Assembly (NCBI RefSeq): GCF_035594125.1
Contig: NC_087151.1
Span: 32,171,193 to 32,235,192, forward strand
Direction: 5' to 3'
Source: Scylla paramamosain
Taxonomy: Eukaryota; Arthropoda; Malacostraca; Decapoda; Portunidae
Length of the DNA: 64,000 nt
This document shows, in pieces, positions 1 through 60,527 of the stretch (the first letter of the stretch is position 1; the number at the start of each line of letters is the position of its first letter). The notes beneath the pieces are model-generated. The model was not told the origin of the DNA and did no database searches. It worked only from the letters and a program-made list of their open reading frames with translations. Position numbers and translations under genes: made by a program.

Positions 1-45
<45 letters not shown>

Positions 46-108
46 TCTCTTCCTCCCTCCGTCCCTTCCTCCCTTCCCCCCTCCCTCCCTCCCTCCCTCT
101 CTCTCTCA
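1..108. repeat. (CT)n and C/T-rich tract
   Basis: A CT run at the window edge passes into a pyrimidine-rich tract with CCCT repeats. Confidence 0.95.
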
Positions 109-354
109 CCTAAATAAACACTTCGAGCTGGAAGTTGTAAAGAACACATAGACAAACAAACAGACAGGCAGATTGGCACGGCGCGTCCAAACAGACAGAG
201 AGACCCAGCACTCAGCGCCGCCGAAAGAGACATTCTGAACAGCCAGGTGGAAAGAAGCAGCCTGTAAACACCCGGGGAGGCATATTGATAGATACAGAGA
301 GAGGCGCGTCCACAGTACCTAAGTGGCCTTCCGCTTAACGAGATTAGTAGGTCC

Positions 355-400
355 AGAGAGAGAGAAAGTGAGAGAGAGAGAGAGAGAGAGAGAGAGGGGG
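355..400. repeat. (GA)n
   Basis: Interrupted GA run. Confidence 0.9.
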
Positions 401-535
401 TTGGATGGGGGGAGCGACGGGTATGAGGGAGAGATGTGAAAGGAAGTAAGGAGAACGAAAGGAAGGAAAAGGAAAGATGCGGAAATAATTAATGGAAAGG
501 TGAAACGAGTGGTAAAAAAAAGAGAAAAAGATTAT

Positions 536-539
<4 letters not shown>

Positions 540-619
<80 letters not shown>
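540..619. repeat. (GA)n
   Basis: Pure GA run of 80 bp. Confidence 0.98.
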
Positions 620-621
<2 letters not shown>

Positions 622-726
622 TGAACGGATGCTTTGAGAAAAAGGGAAAGAAAGAAAGAGAGAAGAAAGGTACGGGAATAATTAACTGAAAAGTGCGACG
701 AATAGTGGGAAAAAGAGGAAAAAGAA

Positions 727-730
<4 letters not shown>

Positions 731-791
<61 letters not shown>
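731..791. repeat. (GA)n
   Basis: Pure GA run of 61 bp. The flanks of this and the preceding run are similar (GAATAATTAA...GAAAAAG), so the segment may be duplicated. Confidence 0.98.
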
Positions 792-793
<2 letters not shown>

Positions 794-1922
794 ATAGTGG
801 CTTCATTGATAAACACGGCAGAATGATGGAAATTTATCAACAAGGACGTAAAAAGAATGAGAACCGCTTGTGTTGGTACCGAAACCCAGAAACAGTACTG
901 AAGGACAGACTGGCATGGTAGTGGGAGGGTGAGGAGGGAGGTGGTGTTGAGTGGGGGGGAATGACTGATGTGAGAGCGGTGGAGTGGAGGATAATGAGGT
1001 TACGACTGAGTGGGAGGAGAAACAGGGGAGAGAGATGGATTAGGAAGGAGGGTTGAGAGGGGGAGGGGTGTTGGAGCAGAATAAGTGAGAGTTGTAGGAA
1101 TGACCAGTATTTCTTGGTTTGGTTGGTTTGCTTACTTATTCGTGATAGTGTAGGTGGTGTGTTAGGCAGCGGTACAGTCAAGGTTAAAAATTTGTTAATT
1201 CTTGCAGCGCCACGCCGTTGATTTCATTATATTTGTCATGAGAGAATGTTGTGAAACTGGTGATGACACTTTCCATTATCATAGTGTTTATAATCTAGTT
1301 GCGTATCCATCTCTTTTATGACTTGACTAAATAACAGATGTTTGAGTAAAAATACTCTGTTAACCTTTCGAAATAACGGCATCGATTTCGTTAAATTTGT
1401 CACATGAGAGTGTTATGAAGTTGGTGGAAGTTTACGTTATCAAAGTGTTGTACGATAGGTTAGTTTCTCATCCAACATAATTATTTCTTCACGATTCGTT
1501 TCAAGCTAACCGAGAGAGAATGTGAAGAAGTTTGAGAATATTATGAAGTTGGTGAATATTTTTGTTATCAAGGGGCTGTAAACCAACTATTTACTCACCC
1601 ATAACAATTACAAAGCATGGTAAGCGCATGTTGGGTCACTGCCAGCCACACGCGATGATATGAACGACACTCCTTTGAACGCCTTAAGTTCCTCAACAGG
1701 TGATTTGACGAAGTATAAGAATATTACGAGGCTGGTAATGGCACGTTTCGTCGTCAAAAGATTTACTGTAGTTATTCCCCCGAACTTAATTATATTTTAC
1801 TGTCTGCTTTATGGCTAACAAAGACGTGATTTGGGGAATGATGCTTCTTTGATCACCCTGCATTCCTCAACACACCAAACACAGATATATCCAGCTTTAC
1901 CCACCACCAACAGAGGCGTCAT

Positions 1923-1923
<1 letters not shown>

Positions 1924-1994
<71 letters not shown>
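1924..1994. repeat. (CT)n
   Basis: Pure CT run. Confidence 0.98.
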
Positions 1995-1996
<2 letters not shown>

Positions 1997-2265
1997 TTCA
2001 TGGCAATCCGAAAGCTGCCAATATTAATGAAGGAAAGTATTAAAAATTGTGACAAATCTTACGAGCATGGAGATGTCCTTCCATTCTCCCGGGTCAGCAT
2101 ATTGGGACGAGGGTTACTTCAGCACAATGGGTCTTCCTGAGCGGGTCCCAGCCTCGGGTGTTGAAGTAGATGGAGGGTCCGAGGGAAGGACAGCCTCGGG
2201 TCTCGTCACATCGGAAGTTATTAAACCTGGTGGAGCAAAAGTATGTATGTGTGGAGGAAGCTGCG

Positions 2266-2306
2266 CCGTGTGTGTGTGTGTGTGTATGTGTGTGTGTGTG
2301 TGTGTG
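2266..2306. repeat. (GT)n
   Basis: GT run with one GTAT interruption, abutting the 123-bp repeat. Confidence 0.95.
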
Positions 2307-2428
2307 GACAGTTGGCGGCACGTCCATTGAAGACTGTTAATCGTTAGGTTCTTATCCACTTCACCCGATCAAGACGTAAAGGACACTCCTCCAGGGACGC
2401 CCCGTGAGGAGGTGGTGCGCCTTATTCC
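2305..2428 (+). repeat. Dispersed 123-bp repeat, copy 1
   Basis: From TGGACAGTTGGCGGCACG to GTGCGCCTTATT it matches 5031-5153 with 11 differences in 120 aligned bases. A (GT)n run abuts its left end and a (CT)n run lies just after its right end. Its class is unknown. Confidence 0.7.
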
Positions 2429-2432
2429 CCCA

Positions 2433-2436
<4 letters not shown>

Positions 2437-2519
<83 letters not shown>
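2437..2519. repeat. (CT)n
   Basis: Pure CT run just after the 123-bp repeat. Confidence 0.98.
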
Positions 2520-2522
<3 letters not shown>

Positions 2523-3884
2523 TCAAAAATATACCAGGAAGTCACCTCACCGGAAATACTTGAGCCTCTGAAGTCACTTAACACGTCACGCACTTTGGTA
2601 TTTATTTTGCTCGTGCCGTCTTCCCTCCCAAGCTCTCATCCAGTATTTCCTGAGGGAAGTGAGCCACTAGAAACGTAAGAGATAAGTTGGTTCTCGACAG
2701 CAACGAAAAATAAAAAAGAAGTTACGGATCATCGTCAACTTTCTGTAAGACGAGGGACGGCGTGGACTTGTATGTTATTTTTAAGTATAGATAGAAACCT
2801 AACAGTGCCTAACATTGTGTCATGCACTCGTATTCGCTGTTTACAAGGCCAAGAGTGTTCATATGAAATGTTTTGTTCCCTCCCTAGAGGACACCAGACG
2901 CCTCTTAGGTGTGGAGATGCGTGACACCTGACTCGTGTCCTGGCCTAGGTTGAGTGGCGTGGCCATAGACCTTGCCGGACCTTGCTTCCTTGTGGGTGAT
3001 TTTTCCTCATGGGTAGCCCATGATGGGAGGTCGGCTAACGTTCTTGGAAATACAGGCACCCAGCAACCGTCTCCTTGTTTGGTGTAAGATCATTCATCTC
3101 TCTTCAAGTGTAATAATCATTTAGAGTGTTGCTTTAGAAGTCTGGGCGTCACCAAGATACCGTCACCCTCCTTTCACTGCAAGTCAGTTTTACCCGTAAA
3201 TCTCAAATGTGCCCCCTGCCAGTTATCCCGCCTGACTGGTTTTCTCAGCCAGTGTTGTCAAGACACTTGCTCCACCTTCCAGGAAGCGGAGGCAGGAAGC
3301 ACCATGCATTCTAATGAGGCATCGACACACACCATCTCACGTGAGTTGCGTCGTGGGGGGGTCGTCGCCTTCACTACCGGCGTCTTCCCTCAATTTCAGC
3401 CTTCCAGGACACCTTTAATATGTTTCAAAGCCAGGCCGCTGAGATGGGACGTCCTGGAACACAAGAGTGATCGTCCCAACTCTCGCTCCTCGGCCTCGGC
3501 GGGACTCATCCTCGGCCTCGGCAGGACTCACAACTTGTTCAGTGGATGAGTCACATCTTCCAGCCCTCTGAACGACTCGGGACAGCAGACGCCACTGTAT
3601 GGAAGCACCGCACCTCAGCACATGGCTCTGGTATTGGAAACGTCACGCCCTTAGACCTCGGAATCTTCTGTGCCCTTATTTTGGCAGAACTCGGCGAGGT
3701 GACAGACATAATTCCCTCATAGAGTCTCGTGAGCTGGAGTGTCCTCGAGGGCCTCGCCAGTGCGTGCTTCCCGCCGCAGTAATTGGTCCATGTCATGAAG
3801 CTTCTTTATGAAGATGTATATTGGTGGCTGCGTTGTTTGTCTGTCGTCGTGGTGATTACTGGTCGTGTTTGTTGACAATCTTGG

Positions 3885-3996
<112 letters not shown>

Positions 3997-4058
3997 TCGA
4001 ATGCAAATTCTGGTGCTGTTGTTTTGAGACACATGAGTAATGAATAATTAGGTACCCG

Positions 4059-4059
<1 letters not shown>

Positions 4060-4106
<47 letters not shown>

Positions 4107-4152
4107 TATCATCGAATAGATGTTGTTGTTGTTGTTGTTTTTGTTGTTGTTT
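4060..4152. repeat. (ATC)n and (TTG)n
   Basis: Two trinucleotide runs, TCA/ATC then TTG, separated by a few bases. Confidence 0.95.
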
Positions 4153-4743
4153 GATTATTGTATAGCTGTGTTCCTGTATCTTCCCTACCATACCTTCCTG
4201 CCAACACACCACCACCACCACCACCATTGTTCCTGTGGCGGTGGTCGATAGCCAATCACCGCCCAGCTTGCCTTCTGTTCGATCACGAGTGGTGGTTGAT
4301 TTCTATTTTTTTTTATTTTGCATCGTTTTGTCTGTTTATAATGTGGTGCGTGCGTGGGCATGCAGCGTGCGTGCGTGCAGTGTGCGTGTGGCGGTGTGTG
4401 TCATATCCCTCATCACCCCGAGATGTTAGGGGGCTGGTGGGGAGCAGGAGGAACTGAAGATGGGGCTGCCAGGAGGGAGGGAGACGGAGGGGATGGTGTA
4501 GGAGGGTTGTCGCAATCTAGGAAACGTGTCCCTTCTCCCCGTAGCGGCCCCTCCCCACCCTCGCTGATGCCTGTACTGGGAACACGTTTCCTTGGTGTGA
4601 AGGTTCATTCTCCCTTCTTCCCATTCTCTGAACAAAACATATACCGCCATTTGTAACCTTCCCAGATACATTTTAGGGCTGGCACACTTGTTTAAGTTGC
4701 CCTAACTCTGACCCGCTCTCCTAACACGCCTCCCGCCCCACAG

Positions 4744-30151
<25,408 letters not shown>

Positions 30152-30240
30152 CCTGAGCCTCCGTATCACTGCCTAGGTCTTGCATTAGTCTGAGTCTTGC
30201 TGTATGTGCTGCCCAATAAAGTAAGTCTGTACTGTTTTTT
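30152..30240 (+). promoter_or_regulatory. 3' UTR and polyadenylation signal of the Beat-like gene
   Basis: A canonical AATAAA sits at 30215-30220, followed by a GT/T-rich stretch (GTAAGTCTGTACTGTTTTTTC) suitable as the downstream element. Cleavage would fall near 30235. It gives a short 3' UTR of roughly 85 nt. Confidence 0.5.
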
Positions 30241-32259
30241 CTCTTCTTCCAAACTTCAAGATTTGGAGGTTGGTGGTGTGTGGTGATGAATCACGCAATA
30301 GAACAGTTCCCTAGGTATTTTTTTAGAAACATGAATAAGTTTATGGAGGGAATATCACTAAGATTTAAATTTACTATGTTTGGAATCATTGAGAGTGCAT
30401 CTGAAAGATGTCTTTGACTGCTTCAGTAACTGACTGAATGTACAGTGCTTCATGGGGGATTATGATCTTGTTTGGTAAAGTGATGGTACCAAAGGTAGCC
30501 CATTGTCAATATTCAGATTAGATTAATGTGAAATAAATACTAACATATCCAAGAAAAATTGTTTGTTCATCACTTTGTTGATGAAAATTAAATAAACTAT
30601 CACAAGTTTGCAAACAGAGAAAGGGTCCCTTAGCAAAATTAAATATGTATGTGTTCAGATGACAGGAAATGGAGAAAATTATATAATTCACAATACTATG
30701 AATGCTGTTCTTGTGTAAGAAGGAAAATGTTGTACATATAGAGCTTTCCATGTACTGTCAGTAGCCAGTATGTGGATTGATCTCGGTTAAAGACTAACTT
30801 GAATCATTGTAGGATCTTGAAATGCCCTTAGATGCAGTTCCATAAGGAAGATATATATATATATATGTAGTCCTTTGTGCCAAGATGAAGTTTACCTAAA
30901 TTGCCTATGTAAGCCCTCTGTGATCTTGACCATAAGAAGGCTTATCATTCTTATGGAGTCTCTACCATCTTGAAGAACAACCCTTCCATGCTCGCATCTT
31001 CCCAATAGTTATTTTTTCTTATCAATATATTCTAGTTTACATGTAACTTATTTCAATGAGTGACTTTCCTGTTGTCAAATTTTCATTGCAGTTTTATTTT
31101 CAAAGTTCCTAATGGGGAATATGAACATCTTTCAAATGACAGCCTTCTGTTTGACCTTCATTTTATATTTTTTTACACAGTGATCACTTGGCAGAATGAA
31201 AATAACTTATCTTCTGAGTAGCTGAAATAAAAATTTTGCTATTAAATTAAACATTTTGAAAGCTCTAAATTTAATTGGTCTGGCCTATATCATTCATTTT
31301 CTATTTTTACCCACATATTTTTCCTCTACGCTGTTTACTTTTTTTCTGGCAGAGTTGCTGCTACTGTGGTAGATTGTGGGAAGTGCTCATCTGCTACATT
31401 TGTTCCATCAGTAGCTTTATATGATTTTCAATTGTCAGTATGCAGTCCACTTATATGCTGATTATTTTACTCAGGGCCATTGACAGTATTGATAGGCAAC
31501 CATCATTATTATTTTTCTTATCATAATTCCTGATGAGCTTCATGCACAATCCATAGCTTCTGATCATAATTGTTTCTGAATGGGACTGATGTAATTCCTT
31601 CACAATTCTATCAAGTAGATACATTCTTCCATCCTCCTATCTTGAAGAACACTTGGCCAACACCCCAGCACCACCATACTTTTGCAGTACAAAGGTTTTA
31701 TCCATCACTGTATAGAGAATGGTTCTCATGCACGTGGTTAAGAGAAGGAATCACGACAAACTTCCAGGCAGGGTAGAGACAAGAGGTATTTGCCTTATCA
31801 GTTACCTTTCTTGTGCTACATTTTCAATTTTTCTTTTTGCCATAGCTTTTCTTCTTTTGTTTTCACTCTTCATTTTTTTTTTGCATTATTATTTTTTTAG
31901 TTATTGTCTGCATGAATTTACTGCTTGATGGCCTTACTATGGAAAACAAACTTGCTGTTGCTCTTATTCTGTTTATGATACAAGTGCAAAGTTTCACCAG
32001 GATCTTAACTGTGTGATTCCTTTTGTAGCAGTCTGTCTTCTTTTATTTTTGTCTTGTAACTTTAGACTCCAGCAAGAGGAGGAGTGGCAAGCCACAGAGG
32101 GAATTACTGACTTACCTTCTTGAGACTTTCATTGAATGTGTTTTATATTTATACCTTCCTGTTGTAAATAAAAATCTTGAGTATATCCACAAAGTATGAT
32201 GGAATGAAAATACTGATTTTCTTTAGCAATGGGGAAAGAGAGACTATTCATGAGATAAT

Positions 32260-32362
32260 GTAGCAAGTCTTGTGCTGTGAAATTGTGTGAAGGGTGAGGT
32301 ATATTAATTTGTAGCAAGTCTTCTGCTGTGAAAGTGCATGAAGGGTAAAATGTTCATTAATT
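32260..32362 (+). repeat. Tandem duplication, 51-bp unit
   Basis: GTAGCAAGTCTTGTGCTGTG recurs 51 bp later as GTAGCAAGTCTTCTGCTGTG, and both units end TTAATTT. Confidence 0.75.
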
Positions 32363-35300
32363 TAAGAAGAATTAAGTGTAGTCTTGGAACACAGAGAGAG
32401 AGAGTGTGGTGAGAAATGAGAGGAAATGAAACATACTGGAGGGAATCAGTAGGAGCAGGAGAACTGAGATAATCATCATAAGCTGTTTTAATCAACAATG
32501 CAGCATGTACTGATTTCATGACCATTGTTCCTTTTATTTGTTAACTAGTTCTTCACATGTTAGCAGATCCACACACTTATGTAAAGACCAATAGAGATGA
32601 GAAGAACTCCTAAGTATGGAGTATGAGGGTGATTACATTATAATTGGTACTATTTTAGTAATATGGTTGGTTCTAATTTTAGTAATATGGAAGTTGTAAA
32701 AGTGAGATTAAAGAAATCACAAGATGTGTAAGGTAAGAAGCTGGTCATGATGCAGCAGATGGAGATATGAATATGTTTGTTATTTAAGGAAGGGATGGAA
32801 GGTTGAGTGAATGTGAGAGCTGTCTTTAGTGTGTGTAGTTCTCATAGTGTGTAGTGCTGTTTTGAATGTCAGTAAGCTAAACAAACACCTGCCCAAGATA
32901 TGGAATGAACATAGTGATGTGATTGGAGGATAAGATTGAAATACTCTTCATTAAGTTAGAAGCAGGTGAGAGTGCTACATCAATAAAGAGAATATTTAAT
33001 GCCAACATAATTTGGAATTGTGAAAGGCCCATGGAAATATCACCTTTTCCCTAACAAATGACAATACTGTTAAACAAAGCTGCATATCATGATAAAAAGC
33101 CAATAAAAAGGCAACTGTGCTGTTTTTCATTATTATTTTAATTCATTCATGACTGAACTTTCACATGCTATGGAACTTTGTCCCATCTACCTGATTATGG
33201 TAAGAATGCCTTATTTTCTAGTTTCCATCTTAATCAGAACTTGAATAAAAAGTATTCAAGTATTCAGAGGAGTCTATCTGATTATGCCTATATTTATTCA
33301 TATACATGTTGACATCTTAAGTAGTATTTTCAAGTTTTGTGATTAGTCAATTTCAACAATTCCACTTGCTGCATTATTGCTGAATGCAGCAAAATTTTAT
33401 TTATTTTTTATTTTTATTTGTTTATTTTTTATTGTTTTTAATATTTCAAACCTAACAGGGGTATTGACACTTGATTGTTTATGTATATAGGTATAGCTCC
33501 TTTTCCTTGTACAGTAGTTGTCTTTCAACAAGAATTCCATCTTTATTATCACTTACTTGTACTTAACTTTGACTAGTAACAGGCCATTTTCTTTCTTATA
33601 GGATGTCTTTTTCTTATTAAATAGAAGTAAATAATTGGAAACCACTTTCAGATCATCTTGTATCCCTCATTCATGTCCAGGAAGCCCTCAACAATGGATA
33701 GTTGTGAGAAATTCCTAAGTTTCTTTGATATTCCAGTCTTTAAGAACACATGATTTATCATTCTTTCTTCATTTTAAATTCTTCTTTGGCCTATACTGCT
33801 GGTAGGCATTTCTGGTGGAACTTAATTTTATTTTTTTTTAGGGTTAGATGGTCATTCCTTTCCAAGCTTTGGAGACTTAAGTTGGTTGACAGATGGTGAT
33901 ACAGGCAGATTTTTAGTGACTCGCTTTCATGGCGCTCACATCACTTCCTGATGCCATTGCTGTTGAATGTAGGGTTAATAGGAAGCTTGTGGATATCCTA
34001 TAGCCATTCAGCAATAGCTTGAAAGATGACCAGTTTCTGGCAGAATTCAGATCACTAAGATCACATGCATGCACTGACCACTCTGCCAGTGATCAGTATT
34101 AAATTCCCCATTTCAATCTTACAGCAATACTACATTGACATTTGCTTCAGAGCTCCGTAACTCTCACCATAACTCTAGAAATTAATCTCTCTTCTTCATA
34201 TATTTCAATAGCAGATCCATCTGCACTCAAATACCCATGGTTATTGTTCAGAATAAGTTTTACTGTTATCAATCTACAGCCACAAAAGTGGCAAAACTCT
34301 TGAGCCATCCAAATTTGTAAGGGAAAAGAACAACATTAAATGAAGTCGAGCCTTCTGGACTCCCTTTCAGATGATTGCTTTCAGAACTATTTAGTTGTTA
34401 TGAAGTCATTGAGAGATAGAGCTCCAGTACTGGCACAGTCATGCAGTCCCTGGTAATTATTTGTAAACTATGAAACATTCAGAAATTTTTTGCATTTTCT
34501 GCATTGGATATAGGCACATTCTTTGTTTCCTTGATACTATATTGAAATCTTGGAATATTTTCCCCATGAGATTGCTCTCCTCTGATCTAATAATCATTAA
34601 CATGAAGGTTTACAGCTTGCTGAAGTAACTTTTATTCCCACCAGACTGGATGCAGATCTTTGATCCAATTTTTCAGTAGTACTTCATGGGTTCGAATACG
34701 TGAGCTTGAATTTTTCATGTGTTTGTCCAGCAGTTCCACTGTATCTGTTGAAAAAGGTAAGAGTTATCTTCTCAAATTAAAAGTTAAGTAACTGTTTAAC
34801 AGTGATTCAATTTTGATAAATCCAATACCAGCCTGTGTTTACAACAGCCTTTAAGTCAAGTATGCTTGCCATTCATTTACACTGTTATGTATTTTGTTGT
34901 TATTCAGTCTTGGTAAGTCTTTCTAAATTAATTTACTGTAGTCAAATTTTATTTGTTTATTCTCAGAAATGCATTTCTACTTATAACATGCATTGCACAT
35001 TGCAACAAATTTTATTTTAAATATTTTGTTCATTAGTGAAATATTTAGTGTTCTTAATAGTTATTATAATGCTATTCATTTGGTAAATTTATTTATGCAC
35101 TTAATTGCATTTCACTAGATTTTCCCCTGCTCCCTTCCCAGTCAGCATATAATATCAATTTACTGTAATGAAGCTGCAAAAATACTTCATGTGACTTGGT
35201 TATCCTTCATCAGTGGATATATGTATAAAGACAGATACCCCTCATGCATTATTTGTACTTTTCTCCTTTTTAATCATTCTAGTATTCCATCTTTGTTCAT

Positions 35301-37185
35301 TTATCCCTTTCTTGAATAGTTGAACCCTTTCCACATTACCTTCCTTTTTGTTCTTTACTCCCTTGATGCACTCATTCCCTTCATAGATGAATCTTCCCAT
35401 TTCCTAAAATATAGCACAATTGTCTATCATATTGTAGTGGCAAGACAGTCAAGGTTGACCAAAAATCCACTTGGGTCTTGGATGATATATCCAGGCCTCC
35501 ACATCCAAAAGGGATGTAGCAGCAGTAAGGCAGGTTTTCAGATACTGCTGTATAACACTGTTTTCACTATTCCCCTTAGTGGTTGGAAGTGGAGAAGACC
35601 TTTTTTCATCACTGGAAGTAAGGTTGAAAGCTGTATTTGGCAAAACATCACTGTGTCCGAGCAGATAGCCAGCAGTGTCTTTAAATGCTTCTGTAAAATT
35701 TTATTTTTGGTGTTTAACCCCTTTGGGTAAAGAAGGCCTCATATGACTTAATTAGGAATGTTTCTGACTTGTTTTCACCATGAGTGGCCTGCCAAGCATT
35801 CTGCTCTTGACGGCAGCATCTCATGATATGATAGTTTCATAAGTTTTTTGCACAATCTGTTGTGTTCTTTCACTTTGCAGCCACTTTTTATCCGTCTCTG
35901 ACATGTAGCTAACCATCTCATTTGAGTATCCAGGAACAGGTGTCAGAATAAATTAGATGGGAAGTTGCTTAATTTTGGGTCAGAATCTTTGCAGGTGATA
36001 ACATGCTTTTTTTCTTTATTTTTTTTTAACGTGTGAAAAAGCTTACTAGAGATATTTTCTTCAAGTGTGAGTACATTATTCACATGGTATTTTGACAGGT
36101 CCAGTAATTTTGCCATCTGAGGACACCTGAACATAGCTGTACTGTCATTAAGTGATAGTTTTACTTACTGATTGACCATCTTATTCTTGACTTATTTAAT
36201 ACACATTGAAAACTGACTGAATATTGTTGTCATGATCTTTATTTTTGTGTAAGATACTTTATTATTTATTTCTATCTTCATAAGTCGATTTCTTACATAT
36301 AAATGAGTTTTGGCAGTACAAAATTGATTTAAAGCTCATAATAAAACATAATAAGAATATATGGTCCAATCCAGAGGTGAGAACATTGACTTATTTGTAT
36401 CTGACACCAATTAATTAGTGCCAGACTTTGGCTTAGGTCTGATGTAAACAAAAGTGGTATCACCTCACCAAGTGTGTCTTGAAGCTTGCTTTGAAGTGTG
36501 TGTGTGGGTGTGTTCACATCTAGACGTTGCCTTGCCAGAACAACCCCCAGACCCCAAGCCATCCCTTTCTTACCACATCTTTATAGAATGTGTTCATCTT
36601 ACTAACTTTTTTGTATTTTTGTAACATTCTTACAACCAATGTATTGAGTAATGTTCACACACTATCAACACTGTAATATTATATTCTTATTGGATGTGTG
36701 GATGCCAGTTGTCTGCTGAAAAAGATATCATCAACCATTGTTATACAAAAAGCTTCCCTACATAACTACTGCAACACCTATCACTCCATGATCCCAGACT
36801 CTAGCCCCATCCTTCTGGCATCCTATTCAGAACTGCCATTTGTTGATGAAGTGTTATAGTCTTGTGATTTGAATCAATGACTGAGCAGCAGGCTTCAGGA
36901 CACACTTGGTGAGGAAGCCACTTTAGTTGCTTGCTGTACATTATCACCTCCCTCACTCATTCTTACTCCAGTCATTCATGATGACAGCATAGTCTCACTC
37001 TGTTCACTGTATGCTCAAGTAGTGCATGCTCATGGTTTGTTCCTCTTTTATCCATTTATATTAGCCTGGATGAAGATCTAGTCTATGGAGTTCACTTTTA
37101 TAGAAAAACTTTTCACTTGCTTAGCCTGAGTTTAAAGGTGACCAACTTGTCACAGGATACATTAACAGTAAAACCTGAATTATGA

Positions 37186-37380
37186 GAATGTTCTTTCCTT
37201 GCACTGAAATTCAACTTATGTGTTATGAAAGAGGTGAGAGAATTTTAAAAGAAAAAATTTTTTTCTCTCTCTCTCCTTGCATGTGAATGTTCTTTCCTTG
37301 CACTGAAATTCAACTTATGTGTTATGAAAGAGGTGAGAGGGAATTTTAAAGGAAAATTTTTTTCTCTCCTTGCATGCGAC
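37186..37380 (+). repeat. Tandem duplication, 99-bp unit
   Basis: GAATGTTCTTTCCTTGCACT begins both units (37186 and 37285) and they stay nearly identical to CTCTCCTTGCATG. The second differs mainly by shorter A and CT runs. Confidence 0.9.
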
Positions 37381-37942
37381 TCACCATACTCTTCCCTTTA
37401 GTTGCTTTAGGCTAAGCTGATCCAGAAGCCACACCTTCCCTATCCCCCCTTTCAGAGAAGATGGCTGATTGGTGCATTTGTAATGGTGATTGATGCCACT
37501 TAAATTTTAATTTCAATCACCTTATCCATTAGCATTTCCCTAAGTTGGTTTTCTAAGGCATCAATGCAAAAGCAATTATAATACCAGGGTATTCAGATTT
37601 CAGAAACATTGTGCAAACAAATGACATTTACATTGCCACATCTACATGTGCCATTCAAGACTTTGCCCATGTCAGCAGTCATATGGATGCATTCATATAA
37701 AATAACAAATACCATTGATTTCCACAATTTCATGTAAATGGTTAATACTTCATGTTATTATGGTTCTTGTATTGATATCTGAAAGTCAGCTAACTATGAG
37801 GCTTATTAAATTAAAGTGACTGAAAATATCTTAAACATCTTAAAAGAAAAAAAAAAAAAAACTTGGTCAGTGGCAAGAGCATATATGTATCATCTAGTTG
37901 CCCCTGTGAAAGGGGTGAACACAGGGGCGTGGCTTAACAGTC

Positions 37943-38812
37943 AGCACCAAGTGACATTAGAAATCCGTCTGACATGAAGCTCACATTGTTCAAACTGGCA
38001 ATTTTCTCCTCAGCTTGAAAAAATTGGCCTGGGAAAAATAACTTCATGGCATCTTAGGATAGCCAGTCATGTTTTTCTAAGTATAGAATAATGGATTCAG
38101 TGCTTGACATATTGACAAAAGAAAAGTTACCATTTGTGACTACTCCTTGCTTTGGCTAACAAAATGGTTGTGTTAGTTTTAAACATATTGAGCTGCTGTT
38201 GTGTGATGCCTAGAAAATATAGACCCTTATTACATAATATGAGTATTAGTTGCATATGAATAGTGAAACAAATAGAAAAATAAGCCATATAAGTATTGCT
38301 TACTGTGTTGGTGACTAAAGGATGTGCCTTACCATAAGTGTGCTGGTGGGTCTTTTTTTTTTTCTGAGCTTATTATATACCTTTGTGTGTCTTGCCAGAC
38401 ATTTTTGGGTGATTTCACCACTATGGTTATGGTGGGGCACATCCCTCATTTTCTTCAGCAGTGTACTCAATTTCTTCATTGGCAATAGTTATATGGCTTA
38501 TTTTTCTATTTGTTTCATCATTCTTTTGGAACTCTAACACTTGTACTATGTAATCATGGTCTGTATATTTTCCAGGTGTCACATATGAACTCAGTTTGTT
38601 CACAACCATTTTGTTAGTCAAAGCAAGCAGCAGTCACAAAAGATCTCTTCCCTATGTCAATATGTCAAGCACTGAATTCATTATTCTGTGCTTTGAAAAA
38701 CTGCCGTGTAGTTATTTTTCCCCAGCTGACTTCAGGGTAGGAAGGAGCAAGTTGCTAGTTTGTGCAATGTGATGCGCATGTTAGCGAGTGGTTCTAATGT
38801 CATTTGATGCTA
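37943..38812. repeat. Large inverted repeat (about 870 bp) downstream of ADSL
   Basis: The left arm (about 37943-38349) and right arm (about 38416-38812) are reverse complements at roughly 75-85 percent by eye. Near-identical blocks are GCTTGACATATTGACA, CTAACAAAATGGTTGTG, GAAACAAATAGAAAAATAAG and GGATGTGCC. The centre is about 65 bp and the outer ends read CAGCACCAAGTG and TAGCATCAAATG. It begins about 60 bp beyond the ADSL AATAAA. It may be a foldback element or an old inverted duplication. Confidence 0.75.
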
Positions 38813-38869
38813 ATTGTATACATCAATTTCAATATCATGTCTTCAGTGAGATAATAATGCATAACCAAT

Positions 38870-38951
38870 CAATTCCATCCATAAATTTTATTTGCTTCAG
38901 TATGAAAAGTATAATTATATAGTATTAGCAAGCTACTGGAGACACAAGAAA
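38870..38951 (-). promoter_or_regulatory. ADSL 3' UTR and polyadenylation signal
   Basis: Reading the - strand, AATAAA occurs at 38892-38887, about 60 nt after the stop codon. It implies a very short 3' UTR that ends just before the large inverted repeat 37943-38812. Confidence 0.6.

Positions 38952-60527
<21,576 letters not shown>

Larger units (their letters stand above)
30241..37942. other. AT-rich intergenic interval between the two 3' ends
   Basis: No exon or promoter is recognised. It contains the tandem duplications at 32260 and 37186. The 136-codon + frame at 35320-35730 and the 68-codon frame at 31570-31776 may be remnants of unidentified repeats; their products match no family I know. 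Confidence 0.45.

Noticed and set aside
489..806. Serine-leucine, arginine-glutamate, threonine-histidine and tyrosine-isoleucine frames throughout the window
   Set aside because: Each coincides with a CT/GA, CA/GT or TA run and has no coding signal outside it.
35320..35730. 136-codon + strand frame in the intergenic region
   Set aside because: No recognisable domain, no splice or polyadenylation context; possibly a repeat remnant, not called as a gene.
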